Assembly (NCBI GenBank): GCA_018296165.2
Contig: JACKQL020000029.1
Location: forward strand, 124,001-188,000
Length of the DNA: 64,000 bases
Direction of reading: 5' to 3'
Source of the DNA: Termitomyces sp. T153
Taxonomy: Eukaryota; Basidiomycota; Agaricomycetes; Agaricales; Lyophyllaceae
Position numbers and translations under genes: made by a program. The notes under the pieces were generated by a model. That model was not told where the DNA came from. It ran no database searches and was given only the letters and a program-made list of their open reading frames with translations. Below, piece after piece: positions 21,450 to 34,404 of this stretch (positions are counted from its first letter, which is position 1; every line of letters begins with the position of its first letter).

Positions 21450-24150
21450 AATCATTGCATTGCATAGAAACCAGAAAATCTAGAAGTTGCCAAAACATAG
21501 ATAAGTCACTAGCAACATTCTTGGGTGACCATGAACTTGGAACTCAGGGAGAAAACAATTCCTTGCCAAAGGCCACCCACTCCCTGCATGGATTACCTCC
21601 AGCCATTGATCATCAGCTATCTGCAGCAGACAAGGTGTTCCCTCAAAAGGTTGTTTGAGCCTTGGAGAGGGGTATGTTGGAGTACATCCCTCTGGATGTC
21701 TTGACTGATGATGCCTGTCATAATGCTTCTTGGGAGCCCCCTACCTCTGAAACCTTGTTTGTGGTAGCCAATGGCAAACTTCATTTGCCAGGGGCATCCT
21801 TTGATACTTTGAAAGAGGGGAAGCTGACCTTTGAGAATTAGAGCAGAGCAAGCAACAATCTGGTCAATGCCATGCATAAACATTTGCAGGCTCAAGGAGA
21901 GGAGAAATCTGGTGGGCCTGTAGCCCATGTGATTGCCAATACCTTTGTAGCTCACTTCAAACATCTGTGCTCATTGCTAAATGCTTGCATCAAGTTTGAT
22001 GTTGTTTTGGACTATGACTGTCACTTGTGTTTGCTGTTCCTAACAGACTCTCATACCTTCAGTATGGCTGACTTTCATCAGAACATCTAGCAAAAGTGCA
22101 AATCACATCAGAACACATGTTGATTAGAGGAGATGGCAGATATGGTTGCCGCAGTTACCCATGCTGCCTCTAACAAGGCTGAACCTTCCTCTTTCTATTG
22201 TGAGAGGGATCCACATATAGTGTCATCTACCCAAGCCAGGAGGTTTTGGTGCATTGGCTGTGGAGGAATCAATCACAAGTTCCTGAGCTGTAAGAACCCT
22301 CCTAGTTGCAAAAGGAGGGTCATTTGTGGTGCACACCATCAGGTGATACAATCTGTTTCTCCTTCAATAGTGGACCTTCCTGCATGTCCAGCACTGGATG
22401 CACTCATTCCCACATATGTTCCCTATGCAGTTCTATGGCCCATGGGGCACAGACATATGCTGCTTGAGACTCTGTTTCCATTGTCCACCCCCTTGCATGC
22501 CAATTGCTGGGAGATGGCATTGGCTGAGGCAGGGGTACTGGACAACTTTGTGGATGTTCCAGAAGGCCTGTGCAATGGTTTTGATATTGGCATTGGATCA
22601 TATACTCTGAATTCTACCTTTTCTCCTCCAAATCATTATCACACTCCAGAATTGCATGTGTTTGTCCTTTTGAAGTACTCTAAAGAAATTGAACTTAGAT
22701 GAGTTTCCCCTGGATTCCTGCCCAACTTAGCATATAATATGTTTGGACCTTATAGATCAGCTCCTCTGAATGTCATCACTAGCACTAGAGGAAAGCCACA
22801 TGTAACACTTGACTTGTTGTATCCTTGCAATGATCCTTCAATTCCATTATTAAATTCTTTCATTGATTCAGATAGTTTCAAATGTGACTGGGGTACCTTC
22901 TTGGCCTGCTGGTTGCTGGTAGCTGATGCTCCAGCAGGGACTCAAGTTGCAGTTTTTGATGTGGAATCAGCTTTTTGTAATATCCCAACTGGTCTGCAAG
23001 ATTGGACTTGTTTGGCTGTGATTATCAATGACCTTGTACACTTTGACTTTTGTTTGAACTTTGGTGCATTGTCAGCACCTGGCATCTTTGGCAAAATAGC
23101 TGATGCCTTGGTTCAAATCTTCTTACATCACAGCATTGAGGCTGTATTGAAATGGGTGGATGACTTTATCTTTTTCTGTTATCCCCTTAATCATGCTCTA
23201 CCATACAAATATCAATATGATGATCTCTTATTTGGAACATTGCAAACAATTTTGGTTGGCCCTAGGCAGCAGAGAAGCATTGTTCTTTTGCATCAACCTT
23301 TACTTACATTGGATTTGTGTGGTCATTGGAGGCAATGATAGTGCAACTCCCAGAGAAGAAGCATTTGAAATACCTTGAAAAACTTGTGGAATGGAAACAG
23401 GGTATCACAGTCAGCCTGAAGTCAATGGAATCACTCATAAGCACACAATCATCTGTGTCTTGTGGTCCTGGTGGGCAGATCTTGGATGCCAGCATTGTAT
23501 CTTTTGAGCAGGTTTTGGCTGGAACTCCAACTGCTTTGTCCAGCACTGTCCAGGAATGGGGGTGTTGGAAGATGTTGCATAGTGGCAAGAACAGTTGTCA
23601 GCACATTGGTGTGGTATCAAGATTGTGAAACCTCCTAAGCCATTGGATTTGCAACTATTTGTCAATGCATCAACTTCCTGGGGTATTGGTTTAGTTTTGG
23701 ATGGTAGGTAGTTGGCTTGGCCATTGAGAGAGAGTTGGCATGCTGGGGGATGAGACATTGGTTAGGCAAAAATGGTTGTGGTGGATTTGGTAGTGTGGAC
23801 TTTGGCCACAGAGGGTTATCACAATTGTCACATCATCTTGTAATCCAATAATTCTGGAGTGGTAGGGGCTCTCAAGGCAGGTCATTCTCTAACAGCAAAC
23901 AGAATTTCATTCTTTGTCAAATTGTCAATGGTTTTCAGAAATGTGCTATTTGGCTCACAGTTTTTTAGGTGTCCACTGTCAAGAATGAGGCTGATGCTCC
24001 TTCAAGAGGTTTCTTTTCTTCTTGGGACAGACCTTACCCTCCTGCCATTCCCAAGTATCTTGCACCTTTTATTGTGTGAGCCATATCAAGGACCAATGAC
24101 ATATAGCAAGCAGTATTCCTTTCCTTTGACAACTGACAATGTATAGGATT
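21450..24150 (+). mobile_element. DIRS-like retroelement, plus-strand copy
   Basis: Three parts can be read in order. A gag-like protein lies at about 21527-22090 (GGPVAHVIANTFVAHFKHL). A protein with a CCHC knuckle (CIGCGGINHKFLSC, about 22255-22295) follows. Then come the reverse transcriptase and RNase H described in the next entry. The layout matches tyrosine-recombinase-type retroelements of Agaricomycetes. The recombinase itself was not found and may be lost beyond 24150, so the DIRS assignment is by RT type. Confidence 0.65.
22739..24135 (+). pseudogene. Reverse transcriptase and RNase H of the DIRS-like element
   Basis: The RT reads well over 22739-23338, with FDVESAFCNIP, LNFGALSAPGIFGKIADAL and the catalytic box WVDDFIFF. 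The frame breaks near 23338 and continues with VELP..KHLKYLEKL. From about 23650 an RNase H follows (FVNASTSWGIGLVLDG, NNSGVVGALKAG, and DAPSRG near the end) with several stops. The RT segment is unusually long without a stop for this block, so this copy may be somewhat younger than its neighbours. Confidence 0.72.
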
Positions 24151-25128
24151 ATTCCTTTCTTATATTGTTTGTAGTCAACTGTACTGCTGTTTGCACCTCA
24201 TATGATTAATTGATAATGGAATGGACTGTTGGCCACCAGGAATTATGTACTTATTAGCCACCTGAAAGGACAATACTAATATACAGAAGGAGCAGCAGTA
24301 TGGAGGCTGAGGTTTCATCAGTCTCCAATGCCCTGCTCACATTATATAGATCTGAGGTGCTACTTGTGTTATATAGATCTGAGGCAACCTCAGTGAGTTC
24401 ATATGGATTGCCCCTACACATGTTTGAGTTCTCATATTTGACTACTACCTAAAGGGAAAGCCAAGACATAGACTCAGACAGGTCTAAGATAGGGAGAGGC
24501 CAAGAGCAGAAATGTTTAAGATAGGGAAGGTCTCAGATAGACACTAGGTGTGATCAAGGATAGTGGATATAATCAGAGTCAATGGATGTGATTAGGAATG
24601 TAATTGAAACAGTGGGTGTGATCAGGAATGTGATAAGAAACAGTGAATGTGATCAGGGATGTGATCAGAGACAGTGAATGCAGTCCAAGACAGGGGAGTG
24701 ATCTGAGACATGGAAGTTATCTGAGACATGGAGGCCATCTGAAACATGGAGGCCATCTGAAACATGTCTGGACTGAATAGAGGTGGCTGAGAGGGAGATT
24801 TGGGAAAAATGAATGAGTCTTGATACCTCTGCAGTAGATGCACCCTCCTGGGCATTGGTAGTTAAGACTCCAGCACTCCTGAACAAATTAATACTCAGCA
24901 ACCAGAGCCAACTTCTCAAAGTTAACACCCTCTCCTCAGACAACCTCACTCATGTACAGTAGCCCATCTTTAGGGATGCTAGGATAGTTCTCATCAAAGT
25001 CAACAAGCTGAATGACGATTTGCCAAAGGACATGGCACTTACTGACATACCAAAACAATGCAACAGACTGAATAAGACTTTGGAGAAACTTGACAGCAAT
25101 GCCACAACAATTGAGGCCCAGATGCTTA
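24150..25128. other. CpG-free spacer with short tandem repeats and a small unassigned reading frame
   Basis: At 24540-24770 short related units repeat (GTGATCAGGAATGTGAT-like and ATCTGAGACATGGAGGCC-like, the latter about four times). From about 24833 to 25128 the plus strand encodes a lysine- and leucine-rich stretch with coiled-coil spacing (LNKLILSNQSQLLKVN, then RLNKTLEKLDSNATTIEAQ) broken by one stop. I do not recognise it. It might be the first part of a gag. Confidence 0.4.
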
Positions 25129-25272
25129 TGATATGATGCTGTAATAGTGGTGGTGGACCTTTATAGTAAATAGACCCACTTTATCCCTACCCACACAACC
25201 TGTTCTGCCCTAGGAGCAGCTAGCATGTATTGGAAGAATGTTTGGAAGCTCCATGATTTGTCTGATGGGTAT

Positions 25273-26157
25273 TGATGTGAAATCTAAGTTTAGCTATTGG
25301 CTCAAAGGTTATATAGTCTTGGCCAATTATGCTGTACTTAGTTTTGCAAGCATTTGGAGGCTCTTTGTAAACTAGCCCTCACTCTTTAGAAGTAGACTGA
25401 ATAATAGATTTATTGATTTTACTTCAATAGCCAGAGACAGTTCTCCAACTAATCAAGTGGGCTCAAATAATATGTTAAACTGAAGTCCCAAAGCAACTAA
25501 TTACTCATAAGCCTAAGTGCTCCATTTTCTGGAAATGGCTGAGCTGTGGCAAGTAATTGCTTGTCTTTTCCTTCAAAATCCTCTTCCTTTTATATCTTTT
25601 CCATCTGTGCATGGACTGTCATGTTTTTGCATGATGGTCAGGGTCTTGCATGTTTTCAGTGAGTTGTTGTAACTGGTCAGCTGATGAGTTTATTATTACT
25701 TTTGTTTTTATTCCTTCTTTTCTCTTTGCCTTTGAGTGCATACAGTTTTGCAGGTTTTTAAAACAAAGGTTTCTTGCAAGTCTTTCATCCATCAGGAAAC
25801 AAGGGAAACATATTGTTATTGCACAGGTATTCATGAGCAAGTTCTCTGGAGTACTTATGTGTAGTCCTTGATGACTGATCTGTGCCAAGGCATGGAATAT
25901 GCCATCTTGGCCTAGCACAGCCACTTACTTGGCAATTGCCACCATCTAATTTGTTTGATGGTGGCTTGTTAGATGTGTATTATTCTTTGGCCAGTTCTCT
26001 TAGAGTGGGCTTTTTCTAGGTAATTTCTGTCTTTTCTAAGGTATGTCTTCACATCTACTATTTTCAATGTTTTTGGCTTACAGTTTTCAGCCTGATTGGT
26101 ATATTGAAGACTTTTATTACTACTTCTGCTAGTCTCTGTGTTGAGACCAGCATATCA
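25273..26157 (+). repeat. Solo LTR C (885 bp), 4-bp target duplication GTAT
   Basis: It starts TGATGTGAAATC and ends CAGCATATCA. GTAT is at 25269-25272 and 26158-26161. Deleting it with one GTAT gives a continuous integrase frame SDGYVSNRGPQ, apart from one CGA-to-TGA-like stop. It is related to solo LTR D in reverse orientation. Confidence 0.85.
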
Positions 26158-26257
26158 GTATGTCTCTAACTGAGGCCCTCAGTCTGTAGCAGAGTTTGCT
26201 GAGCAACTGTACCACCCTCTGGGAGTAAAACTCCACACCATCACAGCCTATCACCCT

Positions 26258-27409
26258 TGTTACAGAGGGAAATGACTCACTCTGTATATGATAGACTGAA
26301 TTTGTTCTATGTACCTGTTACAGAGGGAAATGACTATTGTGTGTAAGTAAGTGTGTGCATGATAAATATGTTTGACCCACCTTAGTCTGTGTATGGATAG
26401 CCTGAAGTGTGCCCAAATGCTGATCCATATTCTATATGTGCCCCCACCTTCCTAATTAATCATACAGTGATATGCCTGTCTCACACCATGAGACAGGACA
26501 AAACACTATAACTAGAGAGGTTTCCCAAATATACTAGAATAAAGGCTGAAAACTGTAAGCCTGTAATGCCAAAAACTGTAGGCAAGAGAACATATCTAAG
26601 CATTGACACCAAAGAACCCAAAACATGCACCAAAAACACTGCCAGCAGAGCTGTAACACCAAAACCAAAGGAAACTGAGGTTGATCACATGCTGATGGCC
26701 AATCAATGGCTGTGCTCAGCACTCTGACTAGAAACCTAGCTGATGCTAAGGACAGCTATGGGTGCATATTGCTATGATGCTTCCCTCCACACCCCAATAA
26801 CATGACTTTTCCCTGTGCCAGACCATCTGAAACCAAGCCACCAACCATAACTAAGCATATGCAGGCTGCTAGTAGAGTTTTTGATAGAGGGAAAAGGCAT
26901 GCAGAAGAATGCAGAGCCAGATAGTGCCAAATCACACAAAATAATGTGTCATCCCAGCCTAATCAACCAATAAGGGTGCACTGCCAAGGTAGACCATGTG
27001 GTACAATGACAGGAGAGCATGGATAGCATGCTGGTCCATGCACAAGTGACAGGCTATAAAAAGGGAAGGATTTCAAAAGGAAAAGCAAGCAATCTATGTA
27101 CCACAGCTCAGAAACACTCCAAGGAGCAGTTCTCTTAGCCTTATGAGTATCAGTTGCTTCAAGAATAGCTAATATACTATTGTGCCCATTCTTCTGTGCA
27201 AGACCATATCAATCATTTGAATAAAATCATAAACTGTCAATACTACTCCTATTCTAAGTGGGATTTTGCATATAACTAAGCCCTCAAACAACTGTGAAAA
27301 GAAAGTTTGATTGGTTGATCTGATCAATTGACAGCATCAAACTTACATTTTGCACCAACACTAGCACATGTTGTTGGCCCAATGTGTACTGCATTACTTG
27401 CCTCCAATA
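26258..27409 (-). repeat. 3' LTR of the copia element, split by solo LTR D
   Basis: The outer part 26258-26467 matches 36936-37145, and the inner part 27362-27409 matches 37142-37190. Together they make about 258 bp. The segment between is solo LTR D. A purine-rich tract (CTCAGAGGGAG on the minus strand) adjoins the inner end, as expected for a polypurine tract. Confidence 0.78.
26468..27357 (-). repeat. Solo LTR D (890 bp) inside the copia LTR
   Basis: The plus-strand ends are TGATATGCC and TTGCACCA. The flanks ACAG (26464-26467) and ACAC (27358-27361) form a 4-bp duplication with one mismatch. Both ends match solo LTR C in reverse (GTTTTCAGCC and AAACTTA blocks), so C and D are one family in opposite orientation. 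Confidence 0.78.
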
Positions 27410-30360
27410 CTCCCTCTGAGTTGAAAAAACCCTGTGTGGCATAATCCTGGTATCCATTGCCTCCACACTGCAACTTGTAATGGATGGTTGCTTTTAGGTA
27501 TTGCATGATGTGTTAGAGGGCAGACTAGTATTCCCTCCTGGGGTTGTGCATGAAGTGGGTAAGAGACATGATTATAAATGCTATATCTGAACAGGTCCTA
27601 ATCTGAGCATACATAAGGGAACCCAAGGCCTTGTTGAAGGGTTTGTTGGCCATGAATTCTTTGTCCTCCAGCATAGTGGCACACTGAGACTTGTGTTGAG
27701 GACAATGCCCAGGGAAAGTGGCATGTATTTGGGTTTGCAATTAGCCATCCCATGATGCTCAAGGACATGTTGTATGTATTCCTCCTGGTCCAAAGTGAGG
27801 AGTCTCTAGTTTTGGTTGCATGTTACCTGTATGCCCAATACAAAGTGTATGTCTTCCAAGTCCTTGATTATAAAGTTCTCTCCCAATTCCCTATGCACAT
27901 GCTTGGACTCCTCTTTCAACAAAGACATCCCACTTGTATCATTGGTGCAGATGCTTGTTACAGTTTTCTCCCCATCCTTCCCCCTCACTTGCACCAATTG
28001 GTCTGCCTCTGATTGTCTGCACCCCTTCTCCTTCATGTCTCCATCCAATGTCTTGTACCAGTTATTTCCCATGTCCATTGTTCTGTACAGAGCTTTATCC
28101 AATGCTGCCACCAGGCTCTTTTTGTCATTTTTCAAATGCTCTAGGTCCTCTGCTGCCACATGTTTTTCTGCATCCTCACCCCCTCTGACCCATTGTCCTC
28201 CTATCAGATCTATCCCAGAAACTTTGCTCAGTTTCTTTGCATAGCCTTCAAGTTGTTCCATCAATATGAGGGCTTGCATTGGGGCATTGAGGTTTGCACT
28301 TGTATAATTGATCTGCCAGATCTCATAGTTAAGTACAGCTCTGATGGCCAGGTTCATATGCAAGGATTTGTGTCAGATTACCAAGGCATAAGTTACAAAG
28401 AAGTCCACCACTGGCATTTGGATGAACCCCTCTGCAAACAATCTGACCTTGCATCCTGTCACTTTCCCATCACCATTGTATTTGAGGGCAAATGTCCAGC
28501 AGTTCTTTGTTGTCCTAGCACTAAGTGGCTGGGATACCAGCCTCCATACCTTTCTCTTGTACATCTACCACATTTCCTTGTCTGTTGCTTCCTTCTACAA
28601 GTCTGGTCTGCTCATTGCCTTGTTGTAAGTCTGCAGGATCCACATATCTTTGTTGTTTCTGCTATGCAATACTACCATGACCATGTTCCCATCAAAATTG
28701 CCAGGTATATATGCTGAGGTTGGTGGGTCATTCTGTGTGGGTTGTGCTGGGTCTAGCAGTGGTATTGGTGGTGCTTTGTCACTGTAGATTCTAGCCAATC
28801 ATTTGGAAGGAGAGGGAGGTGCCCCCATGAGCTAGATACAGTGTTGGCACTACTGCTTGTCATTATCACCACAGGAACTGTGGTTTCCTCTCCAATCTCA
28901 ACAATCTCTGATCTCTCAGAATTGACTTTGCATACCTATGTGTCTGTTGGTATGCCCTGGTTGACACCTATAGCATGTTGGAGTCCTCCTCATTGTTGAT
29001 GTCAAAAATGTCAAACAACTTGGTAGATTTTTCTCCATGGTTGTCCAGTAAGATTTGAAGGGCTAGCCCTTCCTCAAACACCATGTCACACAATCTAAAA
29101 AACCTCTCTATAGTCCAATCCAACAACTTATAGTCCCCACAACTGTAATAACCTATTAGGACCACCTTTGTTGACCTCACATTGTTGACCTCACATTCAG
29201 CTTGTTGGGGTTGTCCTCCTTTGGGATCTTTGTGTATGTCATAGACCCAAACATAGCTTGTTTCCAGTTCTGATTCCATAGGAGGTCTTGCCAGGGTGTC
29301 TCACAGTCAGCACAAAGTCAAGGAGGTATACTGCAGTTGAGGTCACATCACCTCAGCCCAATAGTGGGCTAGAAGTCTGGAGTCACTGAGCATGCTTCTC
29401 ACTAGGTTGAGCACAGTGTGATTTTTCCTCTCTGCCATGCCATTTGTGGATATGAACATGGCACAGTAGTCTTGTGAATGATGTCTCTTGTCTCATAGTG
29501 CCCTTGTCACAGCTTTTTCACAAACTCAGTTCTACTGTTGGTCCTGACAAACTTGATACAGTGGCTGGTTTGTTCTTTGCTCTGGTGTCAAAAGACTTCA
29601 GGCATTGACCATCAGTTCCTTTGTTTTATGTGTCAGGTACTAGGCATCAGTCCCTGTCCCTCCATGGTCTGATGCTATCATCATCCACAATTTTCCACAT
29701 GTTGTTCAGACACTGGCCAGGCTACACAAGTCAAATGCCACACACTTGTATGGCTTTTGTTTGACTTTGACCTCCACATCAAAAAGGCAACATGAATTCT
29801 TTCTCATTATGCAATCCTTGCACTTCCAAAGTGTGGATAGCTTTGTGACAGCCAAGCTGTCAATCATGCTGCTTTTGATCATGTCATGTGACACATTCTT
29901 GCTGATATAACCTAGTTGTCAATGCCAAGTCTCAAAGTCAGTTGGGTGGTGTAAGGAATGGATTGCCATTGCCATAGGGGCAGAGGGGTTAGCAAAATTG
30001 ATTTCATACATGGTCTTGGATACTGGTGTGGTGTGCATGAAGGGCACTCTGTATTTGTCATGGAATGTGGCCTCCAACCCCTTAAAGGTCATCTTGCATC
30101 CATTTTTTTTCAAGTAAGCTGATGAAAATGAGGTTCTGGCTGAGGTTTAGGATGTGTATCACATCTTTGGAGGTAAGTTCAATTTCCTTCTCATTGTAAA
30201 CAATGTGTTTTCTGACTCATCCCATGCCTGCTATGTAAAAGGATCCTCCTTTGCTGGCTGTGTGTCTGGATGCCTTGACAGTAGTCAGTTTTCTATAGGT
30301 CTTAAGTCACCTCAATTGACAAAGAAATGGTGCTGTGGAGTCCATGTAGGTGGTGACCCT
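27410..30360 (-). pseudogene. copia protease-integrase-reverse transcriptase region
   Basis: Minus-strand pieces in order are: a protease/pre-integrase part (LNLSQNLIFISLLEKK); the pre-integrase zinc finger (HPTDFETWHxQLGYIS and KCKDCIMRK); integrase core pieces (FISTNGMAERKNHT); and a copia RT (VWRLVSQPLSA, IKDLEDIHFVLGIQV, ALGSLMYAQI). RNase H ends at YQDYATQGF. Many TAG and TGA codons and frameshifts are present, so the region is inactive. Each domain is identified from its conserved motifs, but the joins are approximate. Confidence 0.8.
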
Positions 30361-30371
30361 GATGCTGGTGG

Positions 30372-30810
30372 TGTCAGGTTCCACTGACCATGAGGGCTCA
30401 GCTACACTGAGCAAGTTCTTACTAGGTGGACACAATGTCCTGCACTTATAACCTAGTGCTCTGGGGTTAGTGCAGACTATAGGGACTTGCAAGGAGAAGC
30501 CAAGGAAATTGGTCTGAGCAAGTCCAGAGTGGTTCAGGAAAGTCTAAGACCAAGTATATCAAACGTTAGGCTTGGGCAGGCATCAGGAACAAGTTCATAA
30601 GTGCATATATGGACTGCAGGGTAAGTGGAGGCTTTGCGAGTGATGGGAGCAGAGCTAGAGTTTGATGGGAGATCAATCAAGACTGATGGGTCCTGAGGCC
30701 AAGCATAGGGCAAGGTTCACAGTTGTTGTAAGAATGTTTGAAGGTTTGTAGTGTGTGCACAGAGTTTGTAATGATATCAGAGATGAAAGGGACTTAGGAA
30801 TGAAAGTGGG
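30372..30810 (-). repeat. Partial 3' LTR of Ty3 element 4
   Basis: It aligns to the LTR-end half of 34858-35911. The other half and the adjoining pol genes are deleted. Confidence 0.8.
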
Positions 30811-33800
30811 GATACCATCTTGTAAAATGCATGCAAAGGGGATGGCACCAATAATTTTGATGTTGAGGGCTCCGAGATCAATGGGGGCAGGTGATGGAAT
30901 GGCAGCAGCTGGGTCCAGAATTATGGCAGGGTTGTCTGGAGGGGTTTGGCATTGTTAGTCAAGGTACCATGGGCCTTTGTATCAATTCTGGAGTATGTTG
31001 AGAGGAAGCCATCAGGTTTTATTCAAGAGAGACTAGGGTGGAGGCATGTTTTCTTCACTTCCCTGGTTGTTGTTGAGGGTTGAGGGGCTTTGGATTGCCC
31101 TAGAGGTGCTGGTGTTGAGGTTGGGGACATTGGAGTCTGAGGTGGACTGGATGTGGAGAAGGATGGCAGCTGCTAAACTTGCTTTGGGGCTGGGAAATTG
31201 CATGATGAGGTTCTTCCAGTTAATGTCGGGGTTGACATCCTGCAGCCATGGGAGTCCAAGCATGATTAGAGTCAATGGGGGGAGCTGAATGATGAGAAGC
31301 CAGACCTGGAACCTTAAATTGTTGTCAAAAGTGAGGGTGTTGTCATAGTACAGAGGTGCCACTGTTGATAAGGGCAGGGAGGACCATTGGAGAGCCGTTG
31401 AGCTGGACATTGATGATGAACAACCATACAGACTTTGAGCAGAGCTGCAAAGAAGTCTGGAGGGCATTGGTTGTACCTTCAGGGTGTTTGGAGGGGGGTG
31501 AGACATTGAAGGGAACTGGTCTGGAGTTGGTCAGGTTGTCCCAGTCAAGGCAAAGAGTGAGACTGGGCCAGTCAATGTGGGGATTTGGTGGAGTGGAACC
31601 ATGAAAAGCCTAGGATGATGGGGGCAGAGAGGTGTAGTTTGGTGACAAATAATCAGAAGTCTTGGCATTGTCCATTAGCAAAGGTCACAGTCATCTCCAT
31701 GCAGTGTGTGATATCTTTGGCAGAGGTGGGGTTGCCATCAAAGAGCTTGAGGAGGATCAGAGTGGGAAGATGTCAGAGGTGATGGGGAGCAAGCACCACC
31801 AAGGATTCATCAATAAAGTTGTTGGTGGCACCACTGTCAACCAGTATGGGGACAGAGTTGGTGCAGAAGGGAAGGGTGGTGCAGAAGAGGAGGGTGTGGG
31901 AGGAATGGGAAGGGAGATGTACTAGGAGAGTATCCAGAATGAGTATCATTGTGCAGAGGAGTGCAGCTGGAGTGGAGAAGATGTCAGGGTCTGGTCCATA
32001 GTCTAGTGTGTCTTTGAAACCTAAACCACTGACTTGTTTTCCATAAACTAATAGTCACAGTCTTCTCTATCGATAGTCCATACAACACATCCCATCACCT
32101 GGCATTTAGAGCAACTACCAATAAAATGTCCCTGCTCATCACATAGGATGCATGTGCTCTCCTTCTATTGTTTCTCCTGAGTCTCCTCTGGTGCATTGAT
32201 TCAATGCCTGTTCTAAATCTTGTTTGTGCATAGGGCTTCTTGATTGTTGGTGGAGTTGTCAAGATTGTCAGAGTTGGTGTCCAGGGGCTCCAGAGTTTTA
32301 TGGAGATTGGCAGCATTGAGTTGGGCAGGGGGGCATAGTCCCAGAGGTTGGTTGGCACTGAGAGGTCCTCAGCCTTGAGAGAGACAGGGTGCAGGGTTGG
32401 CAAGGTTGGTGGGAATCAAGGGTCCATTGCCATTGGTTGCTCCAGCCTGCCAGTTGGTGTTGCCAGAGGTATTCCATGTGGTCTATAGTGCTGTGTTCTT
32501 GCTCTGATCTTCCTAGTAGTGTTAATCAATCTGTGTAACAAGCACCTTGTACCCATTGTATGTAGTTTGCTTAGGTGCAAGGCAGAGGATGTCCTTGATA
32601 CATTGAGGCAGAGCACAGCAGAGGGCAGATTAGAGGGCATTGTAGTTCCATCCTGTCTCATAGGCCTCCTGCTCAAATTGTATGATGAAGGTTGTGAAAC
32701 ATTCATTGTCATGCATCTGAAAGTTGAAGAGGTTCTCCTCCACTTCCACTACAGTGTCAAAGATGCCAAACTTACTGGAGAATTCCTGAGTGAAAGCGAG
32801 CCAATTAGAGAGCACAGGGTTGTTGGAATTGAACCAGAGCAATGCCATGTAGTGGTTGAAGGCAATGCCCTGTAAATATGACATGGCAAAGGCTACTCAT
32901 GAGCTCTCAAGCTGGAAGATAATAGGCTTAGTTTAGAACATGGTTAGGCACTGCATTAGAAAGATTCTCTATTGCCAGAGGTTGTAACCAGTGAAAGATT
33001 TGGATTTCTAGATGTCAAGCTTGCCTTCCCAAGCCAGTGCATTGCAAGTGTTGTCCTGAGTATTTTGAGTTTGAGGCAGGGGTCCAGTGTTGTAGTAGTA
33101 GTAATAATTGTTTCTGTTGCTGCACTGAGGGGGAAAGTTGTCCATGGCCAGGCCTCATCTGCCAGAAGGTCCACTGTTGGGAGGTCCACTGCTGGAGAGT
33201 TGGCCTGCATTGCCTGAAAGAGGGCCTGGGGCCCAGCAAGGGGGAGGGGGTCCTCCAGGGGTGAGTGGTCCAAAGTCATTAGTGTTGGCAGGAGATTGGG
33301 CATCAGAACAGGCAGGGGATGAGGGAGGTTGTTGGAGAAGGGGGGATGAGGTGCTCCAGAGCCTGTGGGTTATCTTAGAGGAATTGGGGCATTTTGGCAG
33401 GGTTGCAGAGCATTGCCACAGGAGGCATGGAGGTTGAAGTGGAGGGATCTGTCTTGGAGAGGGCCATTGTGCAGAACAGGTTTGTCACCAAAGTTGCTAG
33501 GCTCATTGATGTAGAAGAGAGTTTGATTGTCATTGTTGATGTGCAGGGATGGTCTCTGGGTATGGGTTTTGGGGGTGGCAGGCTGGTTCCAGGTACAGAA
33601 GGCACTGGGAATAGAGTTTGCCCAGGGGCAAGCAGAGAGAGCCAGGGTGTGAGCAGTGGGTTAGTCAAACAGTCTGCCCATGGGGTTGAAATTCTTCAAG
33701 ATGTTGGATGCAGCATTGAGCTCTTCCTGTTGGCAGGGAATGGGGGGTGGAGCTTTGCTTTGTGCTCCAATGGGTTCTTCATGTTGCACATGGAAGGAGC

Positions 33801-34390
33801 AGGAGGGGTCCAGAGGATCTTCAAACAGATGAGGGTTTGGGCTGGTATGGATTTCTTCGACCAGGATGCAGAGCTTGTTCCAGAAATTGGTGTCAATTCC
33901 TAAGGTGCTTTGCATAGCTTCAGGAAGGTTTCCTTGCAGATAGCATTTGTGAAAATTGAGGAGTTGATCTGCCCAAACCTCTGGAGTTGCTAGGGTGTTA
34001 GGGTAGCCTAAGTTGGTGAGGAGGGCACAGGTGCATCTTGCAAACTCTACAGGGGAGAGGCAAAGAAAGCAGAGGACTTCATTGTGCTGCTGGATGTAGG
34101 CTTTGACTCATTGCTGTTTGGAGAAAGGAGGAATTTGAGCAGAGAATGGCAATCAAGAAGGAGAATAATTATCTGGATGCTCTGGAGTAGTTGGGGCCAC
34201 AGCGGGAACAGGGTATGCATAGTAATGAGCAGGTCAAAGGTAGGTGGGGTTGGGGGTGCTGCAGTGAATCCTCTGGGGTATGTGTGGGGGTAGTTGCTAT
34301 CAGCAGGGAATGTTGGAGGGCAGTGCCAGCCTGGAGTATCCCTTGGCTGATGGAGGGAGTGTAGAATGCCTAGTTGGGGTCTGAGGTCCA
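30811..34390 (-). pseudogene. gag and protease of Ty3 element 4
   Basis: A proline-rich leader (34390-34050) precedes a Gag capsid. Its best-preserved part is 32884-32630 (YLQGIAFNHYMALL, EFSSKFGIFD and FIIQFEQEAYETGWN). A knuckle-like CDEQGHFIGSC follows near 32130. The retropepsin is visible as DSGATNNFIDES near 31830 and ends with LGLPWLQDVNPDINW near 31240. Stops are frequent. Reverse transcriptase and integrase are absent. Confidence 0.78.
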
Positions 34391-34404
34391 ATGAAAAGGA
34401 ATGT

